The notes below the pieces were generated by a model, which did not search any database, was not told the origin of the DNA, and saw only the letters and a list, made by a program, of their open reading frames with translations. Below are positions 26,725 to 36,429 of a stretch of DNA of 64,000 bases, piece after piece. Origin of the DNA: Nocardia mangyaensis. Lineage in GTDB: Bacteria; Actinomycetota; Actinomycetes; Mycobacteriales; Mycobacteriaceae. Numbering within the stretch: the first letter of the stretch is position 1; every line of letters starts with the position of its first letter. Location: NCBI RefSeq assembly GCF_001886715.1, contig NZ_CP018082.1:1302001-1366000 (forward strand), given 5' to 3'. A program made the position numbers and the translations under genes.

Positions 26725-27948
26725 CTAGACCGCGCACATCGACTGCATCACACCGCGCATGATCGGCGCACCGTAATCGGTCGGCGCGAACACCAAGTCC
26801 TGGACGATCGACAACGGTGTGGTGACCGCCGCACCGACTCCGGTGAAACCGGCAACGGTGGTACCCGCCGAGAACAGCAGGCTGGTGATGTCGAGAGTCA
26901 GTGTCGCCAGGTCGAAAGCATTCTCCACCTTGACCTGCGCCAGCGGCACGGTCTGTAGTGCCTGGCCCTCGGCCAGGTCGGCGCCGAGGTTGGCCAGGAA
27001 GGTCACCGGACCCATATCGAGGGCCTCGACCAGAGGTCCGAGATCATCAGCGCGGCGCATCAGCATCGGCTTGGCCACCTGGTTGCTCGCCAGGAAGCTC
27101 TGCAACGCGTCGGCGGTCTCGTGCATCGCGGCCCGGTCCATCTGCACGGCGCCGGAGTCGAAATAGGCGCGCGCACGTTCGACGACCGTGGCCAGAGTCA
27201 GTTCGGCGACCGGTGTGCAGCTGCCGTTCGCGGTCATGACTGACGCTGCCAGCGCCTCGATCGCGGGCGGAACCTGGACCGGTTCGATCACGGCTTCGTC
27301 GAGCACCAGCGGCGGATACACATTTGGTGCGACGCATCCCGCGTCGATCGAATTCTGTACCGCGCGGGCCAGTGCTTTCGTTCCGTTGAACATCGCGCTG
27401 ACCACTGGCTCGAGGAAGAATCCGACTGTGGGAACCATGCCGGCGGTGAGCTTGGCCGGGATCTTCACGATGCCTGTCGCGAGCACGAACACCTCGATCG
27501 CGTCGTTGACCGTGAGGTGTGAGACCGACATCGTCTCGTCGATCCGTCCGGTTCGCACCGCGTCGAGGCCGTTCACGAGGTAGGTGACGATCGGATCGTC
27601 GATCTCGGCGGTCCGGGTCCCGACCAGGTCCGGACGCATCGGCAATCCGTCTCGGTGCACTCGCACTGCGGCGATCGAGGTGCGGAAGTCGGCGACTTGC
27701 TGGTCGTAGCCGGCGAGCTGGTCGGGCCCGACCGTGCCGCGCAGGACCGACGCCGCAGCGGTCACCACATCGTCGAATGTCGGTGCGCCACTGGTGCACA
27801 TCTGCTCGGCCTCGGCGATCGGGGTGGCCGCGAGTGTTTCGACGGTGTCGCCCTGGGCGATCCCCGGGGCGTACAGCATGCCCGTGATCAGGGTGAGCGC
27901 TGTGAGCGAGCTGATGCTGGCGGACAGACGGGGCGTTGGAAATCGCAT
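26725..27948 (-). CDS. Secreted hypothetical protein, 407 residues
   Basis: The ATG at 27948 starts a Sec signal (MRFPTPRLSASISSLTALTL... APGIAQGD). The mature part is mostly helical and Ala/Val-rich, with hydrophobic patches (KLTAGMVPTVGFFLEPVVSAMF, LDITSLLFSAGTTVAGFTGV) and a few cysteines (QMCTSG, AGCVAP, GSCTPV, SMCAV) that may pair. I do not recognise a family. Secretion and the neighbouring secreted enzymes suggest a cell-envelope or extracellular role. Confidence 0.65.
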   Translation of the reverse strand: MRFPTPRLSASISSLTALTLITGMLYAPGIAQGDTVETLAATPIAEAEQMCTSGAPTFDDVVTAAASVLRGTVGPDQLAGYDQQVADFRTSIAAVRVHRDGLPMRPDLVGTRTAEIDDPIVTYLVNGLDAVRTGRIDETMSVSHLTVNDAIEVFVLATGIVKIPAKLTAGMVPTVGFFLEPVVSAMFNGTKALARAVQNSIDAGCVAPNVYPPLVLDEAVIEPVQVPPAIEALAASVMTANGSCTPVAELTLATVVERARAYFDSGAVQMDRAAMHETADALQSFLASNQVAKPMLMRRADDLGPLVEALDMGPVTFLANLGADLAEGQALQTVPLAQVKVENAFDLATLTLDITSLLFSAGTTVAGFTGVGAAVTTPLSIVQDLVFAPTDYGAPIMRGVMQSMCAV

Positions 27949-28515
27949 GCGGTGGTCTCCGGCTAGAACGGTGGCAGGTGAGTCCGACGAGCCGAACCTA
28001 GGGCGACGCGGTGTCCCGAACGGTGCCGATAAATGAACAGTTGACCAACTTGGTCCTGTGTTCAGTTCGTCGAGATCTGACACCCCGAGCAACGCGAGTA
28101 ACCGTGTTACCGTACGACGGCTTCGCTGTGACGCACCTCGTGGTCGACAGCAAGCAAGCGCACCGAAGTGATGAAGCAAGCGGATGGCGTACAGGGAGCG
28201 TGTCGTATGTGTCGGTCGAGTCAGCGCGAGTTCGCGATGGCAGGACGACTCGGCGTGGTGGTAACCATTCGTCGTACGGGCGCGGTGTCGGCGGTCGGGG
28301 CCGACACCGCCAACATGCCTCCGGCCACCCCGCGTGCGAATACTCGAGCAGGTATGGATCCTCTTCCTGCTCGGCAGTCTCCCGTGTAGCCGCTCACCGG
28401 CTGCGCCTTCGGCTGATCGACACCGGGCCTCGGACTCGATTTGCCGAACGCAAGAAGTCCCGAACAACCCAACCCGTTCTGCCTGTTTGGTCAGACAAAG
28501 ATGAAGGATCTCGTG
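27949..28515. other. Divergent intergenic region
   Basis: About 565 bases separate the secreted protein (minus) from the GMC oxidase (plus). Open frames here have composition typical of shadows. It presumably holds both promoters; I see no clear operator or hairpin. Confidence 0.45.
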
Positions 28516-30111
28516 ATGCCCGCATTCTCGCGCCGCTCCCTGCTGGGCGGTGTTGCCGCTGCTGGTGCCTTAGCTCTGGGCGCACGTTCGGTCGGTTCGG
28601 CTGCCCCGGCCGCCGCGCAGCCCGGCACCGTCCCGCTGACGCGGGAAGAGCACAGGGTCGTGGTCATCGGCTCGGGATTCGGTGGCGGCGTCAGTGCCCT
28701 GCGACTGGCGCAGGCGGGGGTGCCGGTGACGGTGCTCGAACGCGGACTGCGCTGGCCCACCGGCCCCAACGCCGAAACCTTCCCCCGGGCCTCATCTCCG
28801 GACAAGCGACTACTCTGGTATCGCTCCAGCCCGAACCTGTTCGGTCGCCCCATGATCTTCGAGCCCTATACCGGCCTGGTCGAAGCCGTGCCGGGAGTGA
28901 ATATGACCGCCCTGTGCGCGGCGGGCGTCGGCGGTGGCTCCCTGGTCTACCAGGGGATGTCACTGCAGCCCACCAGGGAAGTCTTCGACACCCACTTCCC
29001 GGCCGAACTCGACTGGGCGCTGATGGACCGGGTGCACTATCCGCGGGTGGCCGCGATGCTGAAACTGGCCGAGGCTCCCGACGAGCTGGTCGCGAGCGAG
29101 AACTACCGCGCAGCAAGAGTTTTCGCCGAACGTGTACAGCGGGCCGGTATGCCACTGTCGAAGATCCCCATGCCCATCGACTGGGATTTCGCGCTCGCCG
29201 AACTGCGCGGGGAGATGAAACCGTCCTACACCAACGGTGACGGTGCGATGGGCGTGAACAACGGCGGCAAGCATTCGGTCGACGTCACCTACATCGCGGC
29301 CGCCGAGGCCACCGGTCGGGTGACCGTCGAGACCCTGCACGAGGTGACCGATGTCGAACGCGGCACCGACGGCCGGTGGATCGTGCACGTGCTGCGCCTG
29401 GACACCACCGGTGCGGTGGTCGAGAACAAGATCCTCTCCGCGGGCACCCTGATCATGGCCGCGGGCAGCCTCAACACGACTCGACTGCTGGTCCGTGCGG
29501 GCGCCAAGGGGTTGATCCCCGATCTGCCCGACGGCCTCGGCCAGGGCTGGGGGACCAATGCCGACCGGATCTACGTCTGGACCGATCCGTCGGCCGAATT
29601 CGGTGCGCCCCAAGGCGGTCCGGTGGTCTACGGCAGCAAGAACTGGGGCGATCCGCGTTCCGCGCATACCGTCATCCAGGCGTCGATCCCGCCGCTGTCG
29701 CTGGACCCGCGCAGCACCATGATGGTCGGCTTCGGAGTCAGCGACGGCCGCGGCACCTTCGCCTACGACTCGGGTCGCGACGACGCGATCCTGCACTGGC
29801 CCTCCGCCGGCGACAGCGACATCCAGAACAATCACATCGGCCCCGCAGTGCGCCGCATCGCCGGACCCGAGGGCATTCTCCTCGATACCAACGCGCTGTT
29901 CCCGTCCACCTGGCACCCCTTGGGTGGGGCGAGCATGGGCGCGGTGTGCGACCTCGACGGCCGTGTGCACGACCAACCCGGACTCTATGTCCTCGACGGT
30001 GCGCTGATGCCCGGTAACACTGCGGCCTGCAACCCGTCGATGACCATCGCCGCGGTCGCTGAACGGGCATTGGACAATATCGTCGCCCGCGATATCGGCA
30101 CCCTCATCTGA
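28516..30111 (+). CDS. Cholesterol-oxidase-like GMC flavoenzyme, Tat-exported
   Basis: The ATG at 28516 is chosen because AAGGA lies 7 bases upstream; it gives 531 residues starting MPAFSRRSLLGGVAAAG, a twin-arginine signal with an AAAQ cleavage region. The FAD-binding motif HRVVVIGSGFGGGVSALRLAQAG lies near residue 45. ALCAAGVGGGSLVYQGM, LIMAAGSLNTTRLLVRAG, STWHPLGGASMGAVCD and NTAACNPSMTIAAVAERAL are characteristic of class I cholesterol oxidases. It is likely secreted and oxidises and isomerises cholesterol or another 3-beta-hydroxysterol. It is paralogous to 9564-11198 and followed by a secreted SGNH hydrolase. Confidence 0.85.
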   Translation: MPAFSRRSLLGGVAAAGALALGARSVGSAAPAAAQPGTVPLTREEHRVVVIGSGFGGGVSALRLAQAGVPVTVLERGLRWPTGPNAETFPRASSPDKRLLWYRSSPNLFGRPMIFEPYTGLVEAVPGVNMTALCAAGVGGGSLVYQGMSLQPTREVFDTHFPAELDWALMDRVHYPRVAAMLKLAEAPDELVASENYRAARVFAERVQRAGMPLSKIPMPIDWDFALAELRGEMKPSYTNGDGAMGVNNGGKHSVDVTYIAAAEATGRVTVETLHEVTDVERGTDGRWIVHVLRLDTTGAVVENKILSAGTLIMAAGSLNTTRLLVRAGAKGLIPDLPDGLGQGWGTNADRIYVWTDPSAEFGAPQGGPVVYGSKNWGDPRSAHTVIQASIPPLSLDPRSTMMVGFGVSDGRGTFAYDSGRDDAILHWPSAGDSDIQNNHIGPAVRRIAGPEGILLDTNALFPSTWHPLGGASMGAVCDLDGRVHDQPGLYVLDGALMPGNTAACNPSMTIAAVAERALDNIVARDIGTLI

Positions 30112-30332
30112 CCTGTGACTACAGGGAAACAAGCGATCGTGAAGATTTCCTTTGCACGATTCGGCGCACTATCTCAGGCCCATTCGCGGATGGATACCGC
30201 GGCCTTTCCGATGAGATCGACAGGAACGCCTCAGATGTGGCAGTCGTCCGTAGCAATGGTCGATTCAGACGCGACCAATGCCATGTCGTGCGTAGCAGCG
30301 CGGCGAATCACCCGACGTGAAGCAGGAGTTCG

Positions 30333-31709
30333 ATGATGAAATTCTCCGACATGACAACTCCCCCTCGGCAGCGAATCTCATCGGCCTGGCGCGTGCCCAT
30401 CGCTGTCGCCGCTACAGCAGGCACCATGGTCGTGGGCGCAATACAACCCGTTCTCGCGATACAACCCGCCCTCGCACAGGCCCGAGAATCTGGTTGCGGG
30501 GGAGAGCATTTCGTAGCGTCGTGGGCGGCCAGCCCGACCGATTCGGTGACGCCGATGGATGCGTCCGGTGGGCCTGTCCCGATGGCCGTGAACAATCAAA
30601 CCTTCCGTATGGTCGTCACCCCGCATCTGGGCGGAACGCAGGTACGGGTTCGTCTGACGAACCGATTCGGTCTCACACCTGTCACCTTCGACACCGTCAG
30701 CGTCGCTGATCAGGTGTCAGGGGCGAGCGCAGCGAACATCACACCGGTTCTGTTCGGCGGCAAGCCTTCGACCACGCTCGCGGCCGGAGCCGATGTCCTC
30801 AGCGACCCGGTGCCGTTCACTGCCGCCTCTTTCAGACCGCTGGTGGTCAGTATCCACGTCGCCGACCCGGTCGGTCCGCCGACCAAACACTGGAATGCCA
30901 ACGCCACCTCCTACTATTCCCCTGCCGGTAGCGGCGACCTGACAGGACAACCCGACCCCACGGGGTTCACCGCCACGACCAACGCCTGGTTTTACGTCAA
31001 TGCCCTGGATGTGCTCGCACCCGCCCAGACTCGAGCGATCGTCGCTTTCGGCGACTCCATCACCGATGGCTTCGTCGGTACCACCGCGGCCGCTGTCCCC
31101 GCCGACCGCGCCGTGGCCGACACGAATGGACGCTACCCGGACTTCCTCCAACGCCGGCTCGACGACGCGCGTATTCCTGTCTCGGTCGTCAACGCCGGAA
31201 TCGGCAGCAACCGCCTCTTGACCAGCGGTGAACCGCTGCTTCTCGGTCCCAGTGGCCTTTCCCGGTTCGAACGCGACGTACTCGACCAGGCCGGAGTCAG
31301 CGGGATCCTTGTCCAAGAGGGCATCAACGACCTCGGCCTGCCCCCACACGCCGACGCGGCATCGATGATCGCGGGATATGAGCAACTGATCACCACGGCG
31401 CGCCGGCACGGCAAGAAGATCTGGATCGGCACCTTGCTTCCAGCCTCCGACGCTGTTGTCAACGGTGTCGTGTTGGCCCCCCGCAGCGAGACCGACCGTC
31501 AGCAGATCAACACCTGGATACGTAGCCAAACCCTCGCCGACGGCATCGTCGACTTCGACGCCGCCCTCCGTGACCCCGCCAATCCCGCTGTCCTTCAGGA
31601 CGTCTATGCCAGTCCGGACCGCCTACACCCCAACCCCGCCGGCTATCGGGCAATGGCGGATACGATCCAGCTGTCCATGCTGGAGGGGGCTCGTTCCCCC
31701 GCCTGTTGA
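30333..31709 (+). CDS. Secreted SGNH/GDSL hydrolase
   Basis: A ribosome-binding site (CAGGAG) precedes tandem ATGs at 30333 and 30336. The 458-residue protein has a signal segment (WRVPIAVAATAGTMVVGAI... LAQA) and a beta-rich N-terminal domain with HFVASWAASPTDSVTP, as in secreted rhamnogalacturonan-acetylesterase-like GDSL proteins. The SGNH blocks are GDSITDG with Ser242, VNAGIGSNR, EGINDLG, and SPDRLHPN holding the Asp/His. It likely removes acyl groups from a lipid or polysaccharide outside the cell. It follows the cholesterol oxidase by 220 bases on the same strand. Confidence 0.85.
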   Translation: MMKFSDMTTPPRQRISSAWRVPIAVAATAGTMVVGAIQPVLAIQPALAQARESGCGGEHFVASWAASPTDSVTPMDASGGPVPMAVNNQTFRMVVTPHLGGTQVRVRLTNRFGLTPVTFDTVSVADQVSGASAANITPVLFGGKPSTTLAAGADVLSDPVPFTAASFRPLVVSIHVADPVGPPTKHWNANATSYYSPAGSGDLTGQPDPTGFTATTNAWFYVNALDVLAPAQTRAIVAFGDSITDGFVGTTAAAVPADRAVADTNGRYPDFLQRRLDDARIPVSVVNAGIGSNRLLTSGEPLLLGPSGLSRFERDVLDQAGVSGILVQEGINDLGLPPHADAASMIAGYEQLITTARRHGKKIWIGTLLPASDAVVNGVVLAPRSETDRQQINTWIRSQTLADGIVDFDAALRDPANPAVLQDVYASPDRLHPNPAGYRAMADTIQLSMLEGARSPAC

Positions 31710-32682
31710 CGCCGGGCGTACCGGCACACGCTGCACGGTCGTCGGCGTCTAGAGGCCCTCACGGGCCTTGGATGCCGGCACCGAAGGTCCGAGCTCGCTG
31801 ATCTGACATAGTCGGACGGTCGGGCGACTCAGCACACCGTTCCGGTGACCTACGGGGGAGTGCCCCACGTGTCCGCCGTCGAGGAAGCCGGGTCCGGTGG
31901 AGTGAAACTCATCGATGTCTCCGGCGATCTGAGCGGCGGGCCGACGGCGATAGCCGGCTCGGCAGGCGGCGAGTGTCCGGCTTGTTCGACATCGTGCCCG
32001 GCCAACATAGCCAGGCGTCCTCGACTTGGAGACCTCCGGACGACGGTCCGGTAGTTGGTGCCCAGTTCGGCGGCGCACGCGCACGCCGATGTCTCGTCGT
32101 AGAACAGCGACCAATGGGAACGACGGACGCCGTTCGACGCCTCGTGAGGAGCCCCGCACCACGGTGATGTCCTCGCCCTCACTGTCGTCCAAGGGATGAC
32201 TCCCGTCGGTCGCCGGACAACGCTTGTCGAGTATTTCCGGCCGACCATCCCGGATGCGCCAGTTTTCGTATAGCGAGCGGCGTATATGAATTGCGTCAAG
32301 TGAACATAAGGAAAATGTACTTGGACGATCGACCAGCAGTGGCGTGATGCGCACGCAAACATTTTTTCATCTGTAGTGAACAAAATGTCGACGGGCATTT
32401 CTGTTACTGGATTTCACATTCAAACGTCTTGTCCAGGATTGTCGAACTCGTGATGCGATTTATGCAAACATGCAGGCTGAACGGGTTCGTTCAATGCGGC
32501 GGTGACAGCCGTCACCATGGCGCTACTTTCAGTAGATTCACATATACGATCTATCTCGCCAAGGCTTCCCGGAAATTTATTGCCGCCGAAGTTCCGAAGC
32601 ATCAGATGACACAGTGCGGTGTTATCCTACAATCCCGCCTTTTTGCCGCTTCGGCGTGCATTCGTCACGAGGTGAACCGGTC
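31710..32682. other. Long gap upstream of the acyltransferase/GT/ABC operon
   Basis: Nearly 1 kb has no gene I can support. Two open frames on the minus strand (ending at 31749 and 31850) overlap each other in different frames and lack plausible composition. The right half (about 32270-32620) is markedly AT-rich for this genome, for example AACATAAGGAAAATGTACTT, and probably contains the operon promoter or foreign DNA. Confidence 0.5.
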
Positions 32683-34143
32683 ATGGAGTACACCCACCTG
32701 TCCGAATTCGAAATCCGTTCAGGCGTCTTGTCGATATGGACGCCCGTACTCGCCACCGACGCATGGCGGCTCGACGATCGTCCGCTGACCAGCGTGCACG
32801 CCGACTACTGCGCGAGCGTCGATCCCGCCGATCCGCTGCCCGGTCGCGGCCGCTGGATCGGCACCGTCTTCGAGATGGATGCCCCACTCGACGGCCCCAC
32901 CTGGCGCGAGACGCTACGGCGCTGGCACTCCAGGCACGAGGGCCTGCGCACCACGGTGCGCATCGTGTCCGCGGACGAACCGCGCAGACTCGTCGCGACA
33001 CCCGCCGCCGTGGGGATCGCCGAGCAATCAGTCGCCGGACTCACCGACGGCGCCCGGATCAACGAATTCCTCCGCGGCGCCCTCGAAGAGCGTCTGTCGC
33101 CACTGGTGTGGCCGCATTGCCTCGCGGCCACGATCGAGCACGCCGACACCGGCGATTTCACGGTGCTCGTCGCCGCTGATCACTCCGTGATGGACGCCTA
33201 TTCCCAAGCCATCCTGATCCTCGAACTGCGCACGCTCTACTACGAGGTCATGGCCGGCGAGCTGGCGCGTGAGTCGGTCACTTTCGGCAGCGCGGCCGAC
33301 TTCGCCGTCCTGGAACGAGCGAAGGCGGCCGAACTGGGTCCGGATTCCGCCGCGGTCGCGACGTGGCGCGAGTTCCTCGCCGACGGCGCGATGCCGCGCT
33401 TCGCCCCGCATGCCCAGCGGCCCGCTCCCGCGGACCTGCCCCAGCCCAGCGTGTCGCGGCGGCTGCTCGATCTCAGCGAACTCGAGCAGCTCGAAACGGT
33501 CCTCGACCAGGTGCGCCACCGGATGTCGGTAGCGGTGTTCGCCGCGTTGGCCGTGGCCAATCAGCAGCGGTTCGGCGCGAACCGGATGCGCACCGCGATG
33601 CCGATCGCGACCCGCCCTGACCTGCGCTGGATGGAATCCATGGGCTGGTTCGTCAATGTGGTGCCAGTCGATATCGCCTTGCCGACCGGCGCCGACATCA
33701 CCGAAGCCATGGATCTCGCACGCGCCGCGCTGCGCCGTTCGCGCACCGCCAACGACGCCTCCTGGTCGCGTGTATTTGACCTGCTCGACGTTATCGAAAC
33801 GCCGCGCTTCGGCATTTCCTTCCTCGATATCCGGGTCCTGCCCGGCTACGAGTTGGTCGCCGACCTGCGTGGACGAACCTTGCGCGCGGAGTCGTACTCG
33901 CCCGACGAGGTGTTCCTGTGGGTCGTACGGGCAGCCGACGGACTCTATGTGTCGACCCGGTATCCTGCCGGGCTCCCCGCCGAAGTGATGGACGAATTCC
34001 TGACCGTGTTCGGGCAGGTACTGTCGTCGATCACCGCCGAGGTACATCCGGGTCCAGCTGCTGACCTGCTGGTGCCCGCCGCGCTCGCGCTCGCCGACGC
34101 AGCGACCGGACGCGCGGAAACACCAGAGCCGGCCGACGCATGA
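32683..34143 (+). CDS. PapA-like condensation-fold acyltransferase
   Basis: The ATG at 32683 follows GAGGTG at 8 bases; it gives 486 residues. The catalytic HxxxD motif is His167-S-V-M-Asp171 (AADHSVMDAY). The fold spans about 450 residues as in mycobacterial polyketide-associated (Pap) acyltransferases and stand-alone condensation domains, with the late block SMGWFVNVVPVDI typical of PapA proteins. It is the first gene of a tightly overlapping operon with a glycosyltransferase (ATGA overlap) and a DrrAB-type exporter. The likely job is acylation of a sugar or lipid alcohol in a glycolipid. Confidence 0.8.
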   Translation: MEYTHLSEFEIRSGVLSIWTPVLATDAWRLDDRPLTSVHADYCASVDPADPLPGRGRWIGTVFEMDAPLDGPTWRETLRRWHSRHEGLRTTVRIVSADEPRRLVATPAAVGIAEQSVAGLTDGARINEFLRGALEERLSPLVWPHCLAATIEHADTGDFTVLVAADHSVMDAYSQAILILELRTLYYEVMAGELARESVTFGSAADFAVLERAKAAELGPDSAAVATWREFLADGAMPRFAPHAQRPAPADLPQPSVSRRLLDLSELEQLETVLDQVRHRMSVAVFAALAVANQQRFGANRMRTAMPIATRPDLRWMESMGWFVNVVPVDIALPTGADITEAMDLARAALRRSRTANDASWSRVFDLLDVIETPRFGISFLDIRVLPGYELVADLRGRTLRAESYSPDEVFLWVVRAADGLYVSTRYPAGLPAEVMDEFLTVFGQVLSSITAEVHPGPAADLLVPAALALADAATGRAETPEPADA

Positions 34144-35465
34144 GCCCCGCGTACCGACGCGCTGCGTGTCGCCGTGCAGGCGGGGTGAGCCGATGCGGGT
34201 CACTGTTGGCTTTCACCGGCAGCCGAGGAGACGCCCAGCCCGGCATCCTGCTGGCCCGTGCGCTGCGCGAGCGCGGGCACGACGTGACGTTGGCACTCGC
34301 GCCGAACCTCGTCGCCTTCGCTCATCACCACGGTGTTCCCGCGGTGCCGTTCGGCCGCGATACCGCCGATCTCCTGCACGCGCAGCGCACCGACCGACGC
34401 TTCACCAGCCGCGATCCACGCGCCCGGCTGCGTGCGCTGTTCGACCTGCAGCGACGTGGAGTGCCCGAGCAGATCGAGGACCTACGTGCCCTGGCACCCG
34501 GACACGATGTAGTGGTGGCGGGAATGGCAGGAGAGGAAGCCGCCGAGTCGGTGGCGCGGGCGGTCGGACTGCCGTTCGCGGCCATGCACTTCTTCCCGAT
34601 CCAGCCGAACAGCGCGGTTCCCGTCGCACCGATTCGCTGGGCCGGCCACCTTCCGGGGTTCGTGCACCGTGGAGGTTGGTCGGTGCTGGCCCGCGCACGA
34701 GCCGCGGCCCTGGCGCCGGTCCTGCCGGTCAGCACCGGGCCGAATGTAGCGAGCGTGCGAATCCAGGCGTACGACCCGTTTCTGTTCCCTGGTGTCGACG
34801 AGCAGCTGCCAGGGCCGTTCGTCGGGTTTCCGGTCGATTCGGACGGATTCCTCATCAGCGCAACGGATTCCGTTCACTCTGAACCGCCTTCGCAGACATC
34901 TTCTCTCGAGTCCTGGCTGGACGCGGGAACTGCCCCGATCTACGTCGGATTCGGCTCCATGGATGTCAGCGACCCTTCCGCATTCGTTGCGATGCTGCGT
35001 GAGGTCTGTGCCCGGCGAGGTCGTCGGCTGCTGCTCGCGTCGGGCTGGGCGACGATCGCCCCGGGATTCGAGGATGCCGTCGCGATCGTCGGTCAGGTCG
35101 ATCACGCCCGCGTGCTACCCCGTTGTGTCGCCGCCGTGCACCACGGGGGTGCGGGCACGACCGCCGCAGCACTGAGAGCCGGTGTGCCGCAGGTGATCTG
35201 CTCGGTCCAGGCAGATCAGCCGTATTGGGGTCAGGCGCTACAGCGGCTCGGCCTCGCGGCCACGATTCCCGCGAAGAAGCTCACCGCCGAACGCCTCGAC
35301 GCACTACTCGATCAGGTCTCGCGTCCCGACGTCATCGAACGTGCCGCGTGCTACGCCGCCGATTTCGCCACCGACGGTGTCGAGCGAACCGCCGATGCCG
35401 TCGAGGCACTGCTGGGTTCACCGATCGCCCCTGAACTGCTCCGTTCCGCCGGGAGGCAACAGTGA
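34140..35465 (+). CDS. GT1/UGT-type glycosyltransferase
   Basis: This 441-residue protein has the actinobacterial UGT layout: FTGSRGDAQPGILLARALRERGHDVTLA at the N-terminus, YVGFGSMDVSDP mid-way and the nucleotide-sugar site VHHGGAGTTAAALRAGVPQV near residue 333, followed by DQPYWGQAL. Related enzymes glycosylate glycopeptidolipids and phenolic glycolipids in mycobacteria. The start at 34140 overlaps the acyltransferase stop (ATGA), but the first 18 residues (MSPAYRRAACRRAGG...) are Arg-rich and unlike the family. An ATGCGGGTC at 34193 in another frame encodes the expected MRV opening. The true start may be GTG 34185, or a small indel may lie here. Confidence 0.85.
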   Translation: MSPAYRRAACRRAGGVSRCGSLLAFTGSRGDAQPGILLARALRERGHDVTLALAPNLVAFAHHHGVPAVPFGRDTADLLHAQRTDRRFTSRDPRARLRALFDLQRRGVPEQIEDLRALAPGHDVVVAGMAGEEAAESVARAVGLPFAAMHFFPIQPNSAVPVAPIRWAGHLPGFVHRGGWSVLARARAAALAPVLPVSTGPNVASVRIQAYDPFLFPGVDEQLPGPFVGFPVDSDGFLISATDSVHSEPPSQTSSLESWLDAGTAPIYVGFGSMDVSDPSAFVAMLREVCARRGRRLLLASGWATIAPGFEDAVAIVGQVDHARVLPRCVAAVHHGGAGTTAAALRAGVPQVICSVQADQPYWGQALQRLGLAATIPAKKLTAERLDALLDQVSRPDVIERAACYAADFATDGVERTADAVEALLGSPIAPELLRSAGRQQ

Positions 35466-36409
35466 ATACCGACATCGCCATCCGCACCACCGGTCTGGGC
35501 AAGTCCTACGGCGATTTCACCGCCGTCGGCAGCGTCGACCTGACCATCGCGGCGGGCACCGTGTTCGCCCTGCTCGGCCCCAACGGCGCGGGCAAGACCA
35601 CCACGGTCCGCATGCTCGCGACTCTGGTCCGTCCCGATCGCGGCACCGCCGAGATCTTCGGCTACGACATCGCGCGCGACGCGACGGCCGTGCGCTCGAT
35701 GATCGGGCTCACCGGCCAGTACGCCTCGGTCGACGAAACTCTCACCGCCAGTGAGAATTTGCGGCTGTTCGGCCGCCTGCTCGGGCTCACCCGCCGTGCT
35801 GCCGCACGCCGCAGCGTCGAATTGCTCGCGGAGTTCGAGCTGTCGCAGGTCACCGACCGGCCGGTGAATCAGTTCTCCGGCGGTATGCGACGTCGTCTCG
35901 ACCTGGCGGCGACGCTGATCACCGATCCGCCGCTGATCTTCCTCGACGAGCCGACCACCGGTCTCGACCCGCACACCCGCGACAAGACGTGGGGCGTGAT
36001 CCGACGTCTCGTCGCCCGCGGCGCGACCGTGCTGCTCACCACGCAATACCTCGAAGAGGCCGACGCGCTGGCCGACCGGATCGCCGTCATCGACCGCGGG
36101 ACGATCGTCGCCGAGGGCACCGCGGCCGAGCTGAAATCCTCCATCGGCGATCAGGTGTTGCGCCTGGAACTCGCCGACCCCGCCCAGTCCGCCCACGCGG
36201 AGGCCATCGTCGCCGCACTCACCGGGGAGGTACCTGAAGGGTCGTCGGCGGGCAACCTCACCGTCGCGCTCACCGATGCGGGCACCGCCGCCGATATCGT
36301 CGCCGCCTGCCGCGCCGCGGGCATCGCACTGCGCGGTTTCGCTGTCGACCGTCCCGATCTCAACGCCGTGTTCCTCGCTCTGACCGGCACCGACCGCGTC
36401 GCCGCCTGA
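35462..36409 (+). CDS. ABC transporter ATP-binding protein, DrrA type
   Basis: The 315-residue ATPase starts at GTG 35462, overlapping the GT stop (GTGA). Walker A is GPNGAGKTTT (39-48), the signature FSGGMRRRLD begins near 138, and Walker B LIFLDEPTTGLDP near 158. The switch region reads TTQYLEEAD, with Gln where most ABC ATPases have His, as is usual in the daunorubicin-resistance DrrA group. A C-terminal domain of about 90 residues is also DrrA-like. In mycobacteria DrrABC helps export complex lipids such as phthiocerol dimycocerosates. With the next gene it probably exports the acylated glycoconjugate made by this operon. Confidence 0.88.
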   Translation: MNTDIAIRTTGLGKSYGDFTAVGSVDLTIAAGTVFALLGPNGAGKTTTVRMLATLVRPDRGTAEIFGYDIARDATAVRSMIGLTGQYASVDETLTASENLRLFGRLLGLTRRAAARRSVELLAEFELSQVTDRPVNQFSGGMRRRLDLAATLITDPPLIFLDEPTTGLDPHTRDKTWGVIRRLVARGATVLLTTQYLEEADALADRIAVIDRGTIVAEGTAAELKSSIGDQVLRLELADPAQSAHAEAIVAALTGEVPEGSSAGNLTVALTDAGTAADIVAACRAAGIALRGFAVDRPDLNAVFLALTGTDRVAA

Positions 36410-36429
36410 TCCGAAAGACCGAGGCCACC

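Noticed and set aside
28011..29240. A 409-codon plus-strand frame overlapping the second GMC gene start
   Set aside because: It is out of frame with the strongly conserved cholesterol-oxidase-like frame and is low-complexity Arg/Gly-rich.
31749..32398. Two overlapping minus-strand frames (201 and 182 codons) before the acyltransferase operon
   Set aside because: They occupy the same DNA in different frames, lack convincing ribosome-binding sites and show no recognisable fold. At most one could be real and I cannot support either.
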